From: Haloarculaceae archaeon H-GB1-1
GTDB taxonomy: Archaea; Halobacteriota; Halobacteria; Halobacteriales; Haloarculaceae
Reading direction: 5' to 3'
DNA: 64,000 bases
Assembly (NCBI GenBank): GCA_029688825.1
Contig: JARUKX010000010.1
Location: 32,989-96,988 of the forward strand
The notes under the pieces were generated by a model. That model saw only the letters and a list, made by a program, of their open reading frames with translations. It had not been told where the DNA came from and ran no database searches. Numbering within the stretch: the stretch's first letter is position 1; each line of letters opens with the position of its first letter. This document shows, in pieces, positions 53,998 through 62,856 of the stretch. The translations under genes and the position numbers were made by a program.

Positions 53998-54846
53998 ATG
54001 CGCGCTGTGTACGCGACCGACCTGTCCGAAGCTATCGAAGCAGCAATCAGTTCCCGAATCTGCCTGACGTGTCTCGGGCGGTACGGGATCGACGAGATCC
54101 ACCTCGTCACCGTCACCAGTCCGAACGTCACGACCGGGATGCCGGGGAGTGACGTCGGCGAGCGAACGAAGCGGGCGCTCTCTCGGCAACGAGAACTGCT
54201 CGAAGACGAGGGGTTCCGGGTCGAGACCCACGTCGTTCGCGGGACGCCACACCGGCGCATCAACGGGTTGGCAGACCAGGTGAACGCGGATCTCATCATC
54301 GTCGGCTCTCGGGGCCAGAGTCCGCTGGAGAAGCGGTTCATCGGCGGTACCGCTCGCGACGTCGCCCGAACTGCCGTGCGGCCGCTGCTCGTCCAGCGGA
54401 TCGTCGCGGAGGAGGGCGACCACGCGGTCGCGAACGAACACCTCTTCGAGCGCGTGCTGTACGCGACGGACTTCTCGGAGAACGCCGAGCGCGCGTTCGA
54501 GCAGTTCACGTTTCTCAAAGACGCGACCCAGGAGGCCACGCTGTTGCACGTGACGCCACCGGAGCGGCGATCCGAGCCGGAGGAGGTCGAGGACGCGCGG
54601 GACCGACTCGACGAGCTGGCGGCCCGGCTCACCGACCTGGGCATCGACGCGACGCCGATGGTCAGGGAGGGCGAGACCGTCTCCGAGATTCTCGCTACGG
54701 AGTCGGCGGTCGACCCGACGACGATACTGATGGGGGCACGCGGTCGGAGCCGCATCCGACGGCTCCTGCTCGGCAGCACCTCCGAGGAGGTGACGGCGAG
54801 AGCCGACTCCAACGTCCTGCTCGTCCCGCCGGCGCGGGTCCGATAA
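53998..54846 (+). CDS. tandem-domain universal stress protein
   Basis: 282-residue protein with two Usp domains. Domain 1 ends with GSRGQSPLEKRFIGGTARDV and domain 2 with GARGRSRIRRLLLGSTSEEV, both close to the ATP-binding pattern G-2x-G-9x-G(S/T). Start MRAVYATDLSE aligns with the second-domain start LYATDFSE. It lies 62 nt upstream of an APC transporter gene that itself ends in Usp domains, so the two probably act together. Confidence 0.9.
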   Translation: MRAVYATDLSEAIEAAISSRICLTCLGRYGIDEIHLVTVTSPNVTTGMPGSDVGERTKRALSRQRELLEDEGFRVETHVVRGTPHRRINGLADQVNADLIIVGSRGQSPLEKRFIGGTARDVARTAVRPLLVQRIVAEEGDHAVANEHLFERVLYATDFSENAERAFEQFTFLKDATQEATLLHVTPPERRSEPEEVEDARDRLDELAARLTDLGIDATPMVREGETVSEILATESAVDPTTILMGARGRSRIRRLLLGSTSEEVTARADSNVLLVPPARVR

Positions 54847-54908
54847 TCCGGGGTGTCGCCAGACTGACCCACCCGTCCCTTTAGGAATCGCCCGTCGGTA
54901 GTACAGGT

Positions 54909-57257
54909 ATGGTCGAGCACACCCGAACGCTGGACTTCAAAATCGCGTTCGCCATCGGACTGGGGACGATGATCGCCGCGGGCATCTTCTCGCTCTCCGG
55001 GACGGCGGTCTACCAGATTGGGTCGAGCGCGGTCGTCGCCTTCGTGCTCGCGGCGATCGTCGCCAGCATCACCGCCGCCGCCTACTCCGAGTTCGCCTCC
55101 ATCTACTCGGAGAACGGCGGTGGGTACCTCTTCACCTCGCGGACGTTCGAGGGCAACGACCTGCTGAAGTACGCCATCGGCATGTCGCTGTTCCTCGGCT
55201 ACACCGGGACGACCGCGTTCTACCTCGCGACGATGGACGAGTGGTTCTTCAGGTTCATCCTGCCGCCGTGGCTGCAGGGGCTCCCCCACGGGACCGTCGG
55301 TGTGCTCGCAACCCTCTCCCTGGGAGCGCTGAACGCACGCGGAACCGAGGAGTCCGGCATGTTCCAGCTACTGGTGACGAGCGCGAAGGTGGGGGTCCTG
55401 TTCGCGTTCATCGGCGGTGCGGTCGCGTTCGCCGGCCCTGCCGAGGCCGCCGGGACGTTCGCCGGTGGGTTCCAGAACGAACCCGGGAACATCGTCTCCG
55501 TCGCCGCGCTTGCGTTCATCACGTTCTTCGGCTTCTCCGCCATCGCCGCGAGCGCCGGCGAGATCATCGAGCCGCGCAAGACCGTCCCGCGAGCCATCGC
55601 GGCCAGCATCGTCACCGTCACCATCCTGTACGCGTTCGTCATCGTGGCGATGGTGAACGCGCCGGTGGCGCGGGAGGTGCTCGCCGAAGGCGAGACTGCC
55701 ATGGGGACCGTCGCGGCTTCGTTCCTCGGGCCGTGGGGGCAACTGCTCATCGTCCTCGGCGCGGTCTTCTCGATGGTGTCGGCGTCGAACGCCTCCATCC
55801 TCGCCGCGAGCGGTATCGGGTCGCTCATGGGTCGGCAGGGCCACGCACCCCGACGGTTCGCCCGCATCCACCGCGAATTCAGAACCCCGTTCTGGAGCGT
55901 ATCGACGGCGACTGCGACCATCGCGTTCCTCATCGTCGTGTTCATCACGCTGTTCTCCGAGGAGGGCGTGCTCGGCGTCCACGCGCTGGGGCTCGGCCCG
56001 CTCACCGGCTTCGCGACGTTCAACCTCCTCGTCCCGCTCGCCGTCGTGAACGCGACGCTCATCTACTCCCGGCGGAACTTCCCGGACATCGAACGGGGCT
56101 TTCGGATGCCGCTCGTGCCGGTTCTGCCCGCGCTGGGCATCCTCGCGAACCTCGCGCTCGTGACGAACCTGCCGCCGGTCGGCGTCGGACTGGCCCTCGC
56201 CACGACCGTCGCGCTGATCGGTGCCTACCTCGTCTGGGGCGGCGGTCCTCACGTCGAAGACCTCTACGAGCGGGTCGTCGCGCCGGGTGCGGCCGCTCCG
56301 ACCGGTCCCGCCGCGCCGACGGAGGCCGCCGAGCCCCAGCCCGCCGCGCCCGAGGGCGAACGGTTCCGAATCCTCGTTCCGGTCGCCCGCCCGGACAGGG
56401 CGGACTCGTACGTTCGCGTCGCGGCGGCGCTCGCACGGGATCACGACGCCGCGCCGCTGGTGCAGGTCCTGAACGTCACGCGGATTCCAGACCAGACGCC
56501 GAACGAAGTGGTCAGAGAGACCGCCGAGGAGCGAGCGGCGCGGATCGAGGAGCGTCTCGCCGACGCCGACCTCGACGTCGAGTACACCGTCGAGGGGCAC
56601 ATCTGCCGCGACGTGGCGTTCGACATCCTCCAGACGGCGCGGGAGGACGGTGCTGACCGGATCCTCATGGGATATCCCGAGGAACATCCTGACGTCGTCG
56701 AGACGGTCGAGTACGGCGCGCCGTGTGACGTGTTCTTCACGAGCGACGCCGACGCGATCGACGACTTCTCGACCGTCACGGTCGGGGCCGGCGGCGGCCC
56801 GCACCACCGCGCGTTGCTCCCGCTCGTGAATCGCTTCGGGGCCGAGGGATCGTCGGTCCACGTCGTCAGCGTCTCGCCCAGCACGGGCGGCACCGCCGAG
56901 GCGGTCGACGAGACCCTCGCCCAACTGACGGCGATCGAGTCGATAGAGGTCCACAACGTCGCCGCCGAGTCGGTCGCCGAGGGACTCGTGTCGACCGTCG
57001 AAGAGACGGGTGGGGTCCTGTTCATCGGTGCGACCAGAGACCGCCGCCTCCGTCGGTGGGTGTTCGGGAGCACGCCCGACCGGGTCATCGACCTGGCCCG
57101 CGCCGCCAACGTGCCCGTGGTCATCTACGCCAGTTCGCGGGGCGTCTCCGGGCACTTCGAGGACACCGCCTATCCGGTCGTCCGGTACTTCCGCCGCCAC
57201 CTCGGCAACCGTCGTCCCTTCGACCGCTTCGTTCGGTCGCCACGGGAGACGCCGTAG
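54909..57257 (+). CDS. APC amino acid transporter with C-terminal Usp domains
   Basis: 782-residue membrane protein. The first ~440 residues form an amino acid-polyamine-organocation transporter of about 12 spans, with the unwound-helix motif GLGTMIAAGIFSLSG near 18-32. After an Ala/Pro-rich linker (about 458-485) two Usp-like domains follow (about 490-610 and 615-745; the second has GATRDRRLRRWVFGSTPDRV). Soluble Usp domains on such transporters are thought to regulate transport by nucleotide binding. Substrate: probably a cationic or neutral amino acid. Confidence 0.9.
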   Translation: MVEHTRTLDFKIAFAIGLGTMIAAGIFSLSGTAVYQIGSSAVVAFVLAAIVASITAAAYSEFASIYSENGGGYLFTSRTFEGNDLLKYAIGMSLFLGYTGTTAFYLATMDEWFFRFILPPWLQGLPHGTVGVLATLSLGALNARGTEESGMFQLLVTSAKVGVLFAFIGGAVAFAGPAEAAGTFAGGFQNEPGNIVSVAALAFITFFGFSAIAASAGEIIEPRKTVPRAIAASIVTVTILYAFVIVAMVNAPVAREVLAEGETAMGTVAASFLGPWGQLLIVLGAVFSMVSASNASILAASGIGSLMGRQGHAPRRFARIHREFRTPFWSVSTATATIAFLIVVFITLFSEEGVLGVHALGLGPLTGFATFNLLVPLAVVNATLIYSRRNFPDIERGFRMPLVPVLPALGILANLALVTNLPPVGVGLALATTVALIGAYLVWGGGPHVEDLYERVVAPGAAAPTGPAAPTEAAEPQPAAPEGERFRILVPVARPDRADSYVRVAAALARDHDAAPLVQVLNVTRIPDQTPNEVVRETAEERAARIEERLADADLDVEYTVEGHICRDVAFDILQTAREDGADRILMGYPEEHPDVVETVEYGAPCDVFFTSDADAIDDFSTVTVGAGGGPHHRALLPLVNRFGAEGSSVHVVSVSPSTGGTAEAVDETLAQLTAIESIEVHNVAAESVAEGLVSTVEETGGVLFIGATRDRRLRRWVFGSTPDRVIDLARAANVPVVIYASSRGVSGHFEDTAYPVVRYFRRHLGNRRPFDRFVRSPRETP

Positions 57258-57273
57258 GTCGCTGGGACGGTGC

Positions 57274-57588
57274 TTACGCGTACTCCAGGCGCTCCAGTCG
57301 GTATCGGTATCGTCGCGGGTCCTTCTTGACGACGAGCAACTGCTCGTCGCCGTCTCGTTCCAGTCGGTCGAAGTGTGGCCCCTCGCTCCCGGGATTCAGC
57401 GACTTCGGCGGATCCGCGTTGTCGAAGTACAGCATCGCGGCCTCGGCCTTCACGTCGTCGGCCTGCTTCGCTTCGACGGCGAGCACGTCCCCGTCCTCGC
57501 GCACGTCGACGTTCCCGGTGAGTTCCCACGTGTGGCCGTTGTACTCCACCTGCTTCCCGCGGATGTCCTCCCAGCGTTGCTCGACCAT
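57274..57588 (-). CDS. conserved-looking haloarchaeal protein of unknown function
   Basis: 104 residues, no family recognised. It is acidic, starts MVEQRWEDIRGK and looks like a compact beta-rich domain (GHTWELTGNVDVREDGDVLAVEA ... AAMLYFDN). No signal peptide or membrane segment. Composition is typical of real haloarchaeal proteins. It is convergent with the APC gene and precedes nothing obvious in a shared pathway. Confidence 0.65.
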   Translation of the reverse strand: MVEQRWEDIRGKQVEYNGHTWELTGNVDVREDGDVLAVEAKQADDVKAEAAMLYFDNADPPKSLNPGSEGPHFDRLERDGDEQLLVVKKDPRRYRYRLERLEYA

Positions 57589-57667
57589 GCGGAGGATTGC
57601 ACGTGGTGTCTCATTGACCTTTTGACGATTCTCGTCGGATTGGACCGGCTCGAATCGGCTCGCGTGG

Positions 57668-58057
57668 TCACGTCGTGGTGGTCACGGTAAGCGACCGCGT
57701 CCGCGGCCCGTCGCACTCGACGAACAGCACCGACTGCCACGTCCCGAGCCCGAGGTCGCCGTTCTCGACGGGGACGGTGACGCTGTTTCCGAGGAGCATC
57801 GTCCGCAGGTGCGCGTCGGCGTTCCCGTCGATGGTATCGTGGGCGTAGGAATCTCCCTGGGGCGCGATGTCCTGCAGTTTCCGCTCCACGTCACCGAGCA
57901 GTCCCGACTCCGCCTCGTTCACCACGACGCCCGCCGTCGTGTGCGGGACGAAGACCGTGCAGACCCCGTCCTCGACGTCCGAGGGGATAGCGTCCGACAC
58001 CTCGTCGGTCACGTCTCGAACCTCGACGCGGTCGTTCGTCTGGATGTCGATGGCCAT
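57668..58057 (-). CDS. YjbQ/UPF0047 family protein
   Basis: 129-residue YjbQ-type protein with the family blocks HTTAGVVVNE, the His/Asn-rich HDTIDGNADAHLRTMLLG and LGTWQSVLFVECDGPR. Relatives have weak thiamin-phosphate synthase activity in vitro, but the cellular role is not settled. The start MAIDIQTND was taken because it opens the conserved domain. Confidence 0.9.
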   Translation of the reverse strand: MAIDIQTNDRVEVRDVTDEVSDAIPSDVEDGVCTVFVPHTTAGVVVNEAESGLLGDVERKLQDIAPQGDSYAHDTIDGNADAHLRTMLLGNSVTVPVENGDLGLGTWQSVLFVECDGPRTRSLTVTTTT

Positions 58058-58099
58058 ACGCGACGCTATGCTGGTGACTGCCATGAAACCGACCGTTCA

Positions 58100-59095
58100 T
58101 CACGTCGACAGCGGAACGACGAGGTGCTCGCCGTCGCGTTCGAACGTCGTCCCGAACGGGGCCGACCGGGCGATCATTCGCTCGCGGGACCACCTCGCGA
58201 CGTCGGGGTCGGCCTCGTGGACCGCGCAGTCGTCGATCTGCGTCGGCACCAGTCGCAGTTCCCGCAGGTCCCCGTCGGTTGTCACCGACAGCTCGAACAG
58301 GAAGCCGCGGTCGTTCCGGAGGTCCGGGTCGACGGCGTAGTCGTCGACGAAGTCACCCGTATCGTAGCAGATGGGCCGTCCGTCGACGACCTCGATGCCC
58401 TGGAAGACGTGCGCGCTGTGGCCGTGGACCAGGTCGACGCCCTGTGCGACGAGCCAGCGCCCGAACTCGCGGAACCGTTCAGGAGGTGCGGTGACCATGT
58501 TCGGCCCCCAGTGAAGCGAGGCGATCAGGAGGTCCGGGTCGCGTGCTGCCGCTCTGGCCAGCTCCTCCTCGACGGTCCCTCGCGTCTCGGCATCGTCGAC
58601 GTCGACGTCGATCCACGCCGTCCCCGGCGACGTCGCGGTGGCGGCGTACTCGGGGGTGTTGTCGGTGAACGAGACGACCGCCACGTCGAGGCCGTCGACC
58701 GACAGCACCGCCGGGTCGAGCGCGTCGTCGCGGTCCCGCCCTGCACCCACGCGTGCGATGGCGGCCTCGTCGAGGTGGTCGAGCGTGTCGTACAGCGCCG
58801 GCACCTCGAAGTCGAGGACGTGGTTGTTCGCCAGCGCGCAGGCGTCGACGCCGGCGGCCTCCAGCGCGGGTATCGCCCACGCCGGGTTCGCTCGGAAGTG
58901 GAAGGCGCGCCTTGTGCGTCGCCACGGCCGGCCACGGTCGGACAGGCAACACTCCAGATTCACGAGGAGGCCGTCCAGGCGCTGGAGTCGGTCCAGCACG
59001 GTCCCCCACACGCTCGTCACCGCTCGACGGCGCTGGCGCTCGTCGACGAGTCGGCCCAGCATCACGTCGCCGGTCAGGCCGATGCGGAGGGCCAT
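58100..59095 (-). CDS. CapA-like metallophosphatase-fold protein
   Basis: 331-residue protein of the CapA/poly-gamma-glutamate synthesis family. The metallophosphoesterase-like start GDVMLGR, the LVNLECCLSD segment, ANNHVLDF and SLHWGPNM ... HGHSAHVFQGIE carry the metal-binding Asp, Asn and His residues. CapA proteins act in polyglutamate or capsule production, but many archaeal relatives have unknown roles, and no CapB or CapC is here. Confidence 0.85.
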   Translation of the reverse strand: MALRIGLTGDVMLGRLVDERQRRRAVTSVWGTVLDRLQRLDGLLVNLECCLSDRGRPWRRTRRAFHFRANPAWAIPALEAAGVDACALANNHVLDFEVPALYDTLDHLDEAAIARVGAGRDRDDALDPAVLSVDGLDVAVVSFTDNTPEYAATATSPGTAWIDVDVDDAETRGTVEEELARAAARDPDLLIASLHWGPNMVTAPPERFREFGRWLVAQGVDLVHGHSAHVFQGIEVVDGRPICYDTGDFVDDYAVDPDLRNDRGFLFELSVTTDGDLRELRLVPTQIDDCAVHEADPDVARWSRERMIARSAPFGTTFERDGEHLVVPLST

Positions 59096-59201
59096 CACGT
59101 GATGCTAGCCGTCCCACCACCAAAAGCCGTCACTCGATGGGAGACTCTCACGCTCCCGTCAGACCTCGGCGCTGAAGTCAGTCTACGTCGTACGTTCGCA
59201 C

Positions 59202-59840
59202 ATGTCACAACGCCCTGCCGACCTCGTTTCGATCCCCGCCGACGGCGTCGAACTCGAAGGGTCGTTGACCGTCCCCGACGGCGCGCCCGGACTGGTCGTG
59301 TTCGCGCACGGCAGCGGGTCGAGCCGGAAGAGCCCTCGGAACAACTACGTCGCGGACGTCATCCACCAGCGCGGCCTCGGGACGCTCCTGTTCGACCTCC
59401 TGACCGAGCGAGAGGACCAGATTCGCGAGAATCGCTTCGACATCGACCTGCTGACCGACCGCCTCGTCGCGGTGACGGCGTGGCTTCGCAGCCGTGCGGA
59501 CACCGCCGACCTCCACCTCGGCTACTTCGGCTCCAGCACTGGTGCAGCGTCCGCGCTCAGGGCCGCGGCTCGACGAACCGACGTCGACGCCGTCGTCTCC
59601 CGGGGCGGCCGCGTCGACCTCGCACGAAACGCCCTCGACCAGGTGCGCTCGCCGACGCTGTTCGTCGTCGGCGGCGCGGACACGGAGGTCCTCGAACTCA
59701 ACCGCGACGCCCTCGCTCGGCTCTCCTGTGAGAAGGACCTCCACGTCGTCGAGGGAGCAGGCCACCTCTTCGATGCCGAACACGAACTGCAGGAGGTGGC
59801 AGACGTCGCCGCCGACTGGTTCGCCGACCACCTCGCCTGA
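59202..59840 (+). CDS. alpha/beta hydrolase, dienelactone-hydrolase-like
   Basis: 212-residue alpha/beta hydrolase. Oxyanion motif FAHGSGSS, nucleophile S112 in GSSTG, acid D160 in GGAD and H188 in GAGHLF form a complete triad. Close relatives in haloarchaea and bacteria often lie next to phosphoribosyltransferases. Substrate unknown. It is divergent from the CapA-like gene. Confidence 0.87.
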   Translation: MSQRPADLVSIPADGVELEGSLTVPDGAPGLVVFAHGSGSSRKSPRNNYVADVIHQRGLGTLLFDLLTEREDQIRENRFDIDLLTDRLVAVTAWLRSRADTADLHLGYFGSSTGAASALRAAARRTDVDAVVSRGGRVDLARNALDQVRSPTLFVVGGADTEVLELNRDALARLSCEKDLHVVEGAGHLFDAEHELQEVADVAADWFADHLA

Positions 59841-60458
59841 GTGGGTTTTCGCGGTGCCCTGTCTCGTCGAGGGCGATACCCATCTCATCCATCATATATC
59901 GAACAGCGACAGATATTATAAGTGGATGGTGGTCACACGCAACCCTTCGGTTCGGGATATTCCGCGTAACCCACCGGCTATCTGGCGATCACTCGATTCT
60001 GGGTTAGCACTGCTACACTGCGGCCATCTCGCTCTATCTCGAAGACGAGTCTGTTCGTTTTCAGTCTTCTCAGTCGCTCTGTAGCTGTATCTCTGATGGA
60101 GGGGGTTCGAGGTACCGAAAGTGACACTCCACTGACTATTAGCTTGTATTCTAAAAATCCAAGAACGAGTTTGGGCGAGCTCGGGTACGTTTCGTTCGCT
60201 CGCTGGAGGCCTCTGGGGGACCCGCGCGCACACACTGGCGGCTTTTTGTAGTAAATCAAATATCGCTATACGAAATATCGTTCCGGCCGCCACCGAGAGT
60301 GCTCCAAACACGGGACTGCGGCGAGGCAGGTGAGGGAAATCGGGTCGTGGCTCCGCTCGGCGTCGAATATCGGGTCTACTCGCGGCAGCAACTGCGACAG
60401 TCCCCAACCCGGTCTGGCCACCTCCTTTTCACGCTCGACACGCTAACCGACGCACGGC
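59841..60458. other. gene-free region
   Basis: 618 nt between the alpha/beta hydrolase and the gene at 60459. Parts are AT-richer (59880-59930 and 60120-60280). Short open frames have Arg/Ser-rich, non-haloarchaeal composition. Nothing supported. Confidence 0.45.
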
Positions 60459-61052
60459 ATGGTCGAACTCGAAGACCACATCGTCGACGAGATCGTCCAC
60501 GGTGGCGAATCGCTATCGCTCCTGGACGTCTTCTCGCGGCTGGAGCGCCAGCATCCACACGACCGGCCGGGAATCGCACGCGAGACGGTCGCGGCGTATC
60601 TCGACGCGCTCGCGTCACGACGGGACTACGACGTCGACGCGGAGGGGTTCCTCACGGACGTCGACGCGGCGACGACCGCCGAGACCGAGTGGGTCGGTCG
60701 CGATGCGCTCTATCGGCTCGACTCCGGGCGATTGTCGACGTACCCACAGGCGTTCCACGACGAACTCGGCGGGTCGACGGACGTTCCCGCGTACGTTTCG
60801 TTCCTCCAGAACCACGTCCCCGAGTTCAAGCACGACGTCAGCGAGGGAGCCGCCGGTGAGGGCATCTCGAAAGATACGTTGCTGGAGGTGGTCGCCATCG
60901 TCGGCCGAACGGACAGGGAGACGGCAACAGACGAACTCGAAAGGTACCGAGCGGAGGGTGCCCTCGTCGAGGACGCGGATCAGCACCCACAAGCCGGCGT
61001 CTCCCTCGCCGACGATCACGGGGACGTCCGGGACCCCGACCTCGATTCGTAG
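60459..61052 (+). CDS. protein of unknown function, possible winged-helix protein
   Basis: 197 residues, strongly acidic, no family recognised. The N-terminal 60 residues (LEDHIVDEIVHGGESLSLLDVFSRLERQHP ... IARETVAAYLDALASR) are helical and could be a winged helix, and residues 135-175 (GISKDTLLEVVAIVGRTDRETATDELERYRAEGALVE) look like a second such repeat. No membrane segment. The start has no clear competitor. Confidence 0.65.
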   Translation: MVELEDHIVDEIVHGGESLSLLDVFSRLERQHPHDRPGIARETVAAYLDALASRRDYDVDAEGFLTDVDAATTAETEWVGRDALYRLDSGRLSTYPQAFHDELGGSTDVPAYVSFLQNHVPEFKHDVSEGAAGEGISKDTLLEVVAIVGRTDRETATDELERYRAEGALVEDADQHPQAGVSLADDHGDVRDPDLDS

Positions 61053-61191
61053 CGGTCTCGACGAGCGGTTCGGACCGGAGTGGTCGGTCCGGTGATCGCG
61101 GAACGTTCGCGACCGTCCCCTTTCACCCTGGCTGCCGCACCCACTGCGAAGCGCCCACCTGTTTTTTCCCGGCTGGGTGCGAAGTGCCGGT

Positions 61192-62250
61192 ATGCGTGCA
61201 GCGGTGCTCGAATCCCACGGTGACCCGCTCGTAGTCGAATCGCGCCCGGATCCGGACCCGGCAGCCGACGGCATCGTCGTCGAGACGGAGGCCTGTGGCA
61301 TCTGCCGGAGCGACTGGCATGCCTGGCAGGGCCACGGCGGGTGGATCGACGACCAGGTCCCGACGGGCCACGTCCTCGGTCACGAACCGGCCGGCGAAGT
61401 GGTCGCTGTGGGCGACGACGTGGAAACGTTCACTGAGGGCGATGTCGTCGCGGTCCCGTTCAGCCTCGGCTGTGGCAGATGCACATTCTGTCGGAACGGG
61501 CGGGCGAACGTCTGCCCGAACGGGCGCGCCATCGGGTTCTCCCCGGACACGCCCGGCGCGTTCGCGGAGTACGTCCACGTCCCGGCGGCGGACTTCAACG
61601 CGGTCGCCCTGCCCGACGGCGTCTCGGCGACGGACATGGCGGCGCTCGGGTGTCGGTTCATGACGGCCTACCACGCGCTGGCCCACCGCGCGGACCTCGC
61701 GGCGGGCGACTGGGTGGCGGTCCACGGCTGTGGCGGCGTCGGGCTCTCGGCGGTCCAGGTCGCCTCGGCACTCGGTGCCAGGCCGCTTGCCGTCGACCTG
61801 AACGAGGAAGCGCTGGCGATGGCGGCCGACTTCGGGGCGAGCGTGACCGTCGACGCGACGGTCGACGACGTGCCCGGGGAGATACGGGACGCGACCGACG
61901 GTGGCGCGGACGTCTCCGTCGACGCGCTCGGCGTCGCCGAGACGTGCCGGAACTCGATTCACTGCCTCGACAGAACCGGCCAGCACCTCCAGGTCGGGTA
62001 CACGACGGAGGCGGAGGCGGGGGAGGTCAGCCTGCCCATCGACCACGTGACGATGCACGAACTGGACGTGCTCGGCTCGCGGGGGATGCCGCCGTCGCGA
62101 TACGACGAACTGTTCGGACTCATCGAGTCAGGCGCGGTCGACCCTGGCGCGCTCGTGACCCGGCACGTCTCGCTGGACGAGGTCCCGGAGCGTCTGGCGG
62201 CGATGGACGACTACGGGACCGTCGGCGTAGAGGTCGTCACCGAGTTCTGA
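61192..62250 (+). CDS. zinc-dependent alcohol dehydrogenase
   Basis: 352-residue medium-chain dehydrogenase. Catalytic zinc residues C38 (GICRSD) and H64/E65 (GHE); the structural zinc site is complete with C94, C97, C100 and C108; the NAD motif is GCGGVG near 183-188. It should oxidise an alcohol or reduce an aldehyde with NAD(P). The start MRAAVLESHG is preferred over an upstream ATG since it is the family N-terminus. It is convergent with a Rieske protein gene. Confidence 0.92.
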   Translation: MRAAVLESHGDPLVVESRPDPDPAADGIVVETEACGICRSDWHAWQGHGGWIDDQVPTGHVLGHEPAGEVVAVGDDVETFTEGDVVAVPFSLGCGRCTFCRNGRANVCPNGRAIGFSPDTPGAFAEYVHVPAADFNAVALPDGVSATDMAALGCRFMTAYHALAHRADLAAGDWVAVHGCGGVGLSAVQVASALGARPLAVDLNEEALAMAADFGASVTVDATVDDVPGEIRDATDGGADVSVDALGVAETCRNSIHCLDRTGQHLQVGYTTEAEAGEVSLPIDHVTMHELDVLGSRGMPPSRYDELFGLIESGAVDPGALVTRHVSLDEVPERLAAMDDYGTVGVEVVTEF

Positions 62251-62281
62251 CTGGGGCGGTCGTCGGGACGCGTCTCCTGTG

Positions 62282-62707
62282 TCAGACGTGGACGAGGAGG
62301 ACGTCGTCGTCGACGGAGACGTCGAACGTCTCGACCTCTACGTCGTCGAGCGAATCGAACCCCTCGAAGCCGTCGCAGTCGGCGATGGAGACGTCGTAGG
62401 TCCGGGCGCGCATCCCGTTCGGGTCGACGACGAGGTGACCGTCCGTGACGTCGAACTCCCAGCCGTGCCACGGGCATTTCAGGATCTCGCCCTCGCGCTC
62501 GACGCTGACGTCGTCTGGGGTCTCCGCGGTCCGGAGTCCCATCGTCGTCCCCTGACAGAGCGGCGCGCGTTTGTGCGGGCAGACGTTCCGGAGCGCGTGA
62601 AACTCGCCGTCGACGTTGAAGACGCCGATCTCGATTCCTTCGACCGTCACGATGGTCCGCTCGCCGGGTGGCAGGTCGGCGACCGGACAGACTGGATGGG
62701 GTCCCAT
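62282..62707 (-). CDS. Rieske [2Fe-2S] ferredoxin-like protein
   Basis: 141-residue single-domain Rieske protein with cluster ligands C43 and H45 (CPHKRA) and C78 and H81 (CPWHGWEF). No membrane anchor, so it resembles the soluble ferredoxins of Rieske oxygenases or nitrite reductase small subunits. No oxygenase gene is adjacent. A start three codons upstream (62716) is possible. It is convergent with the alcohol dehydrogenase gene. Confidence 0.9.
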   Translation of the reverse strand: MGPHPVCPVADLPPGERTIVTVEGIEIGVFNVDGEFHALRNVCPHKRAPLCQGTTMGLRTAETPDDVSVEREGEILKCPWHGWEFDVTDGHLVVDPNGMRARTYDVSIADCDGFEGFDSLDDVEVETFDVSVDDDVLLVHV

Positions 62708-62856
62708 TTGACTCACACAAATGCAAGGAGGAAGCCCTCGACTTTAGTCCTGGGGGGAATCCGACCAGATATTCACAATCCACGAGCGATAGCAGCCTGA
62801 CTCCCACTCGTCATTCGTGCAATTTATTAATGTTAAACTATGGGTGTAAAATACGG

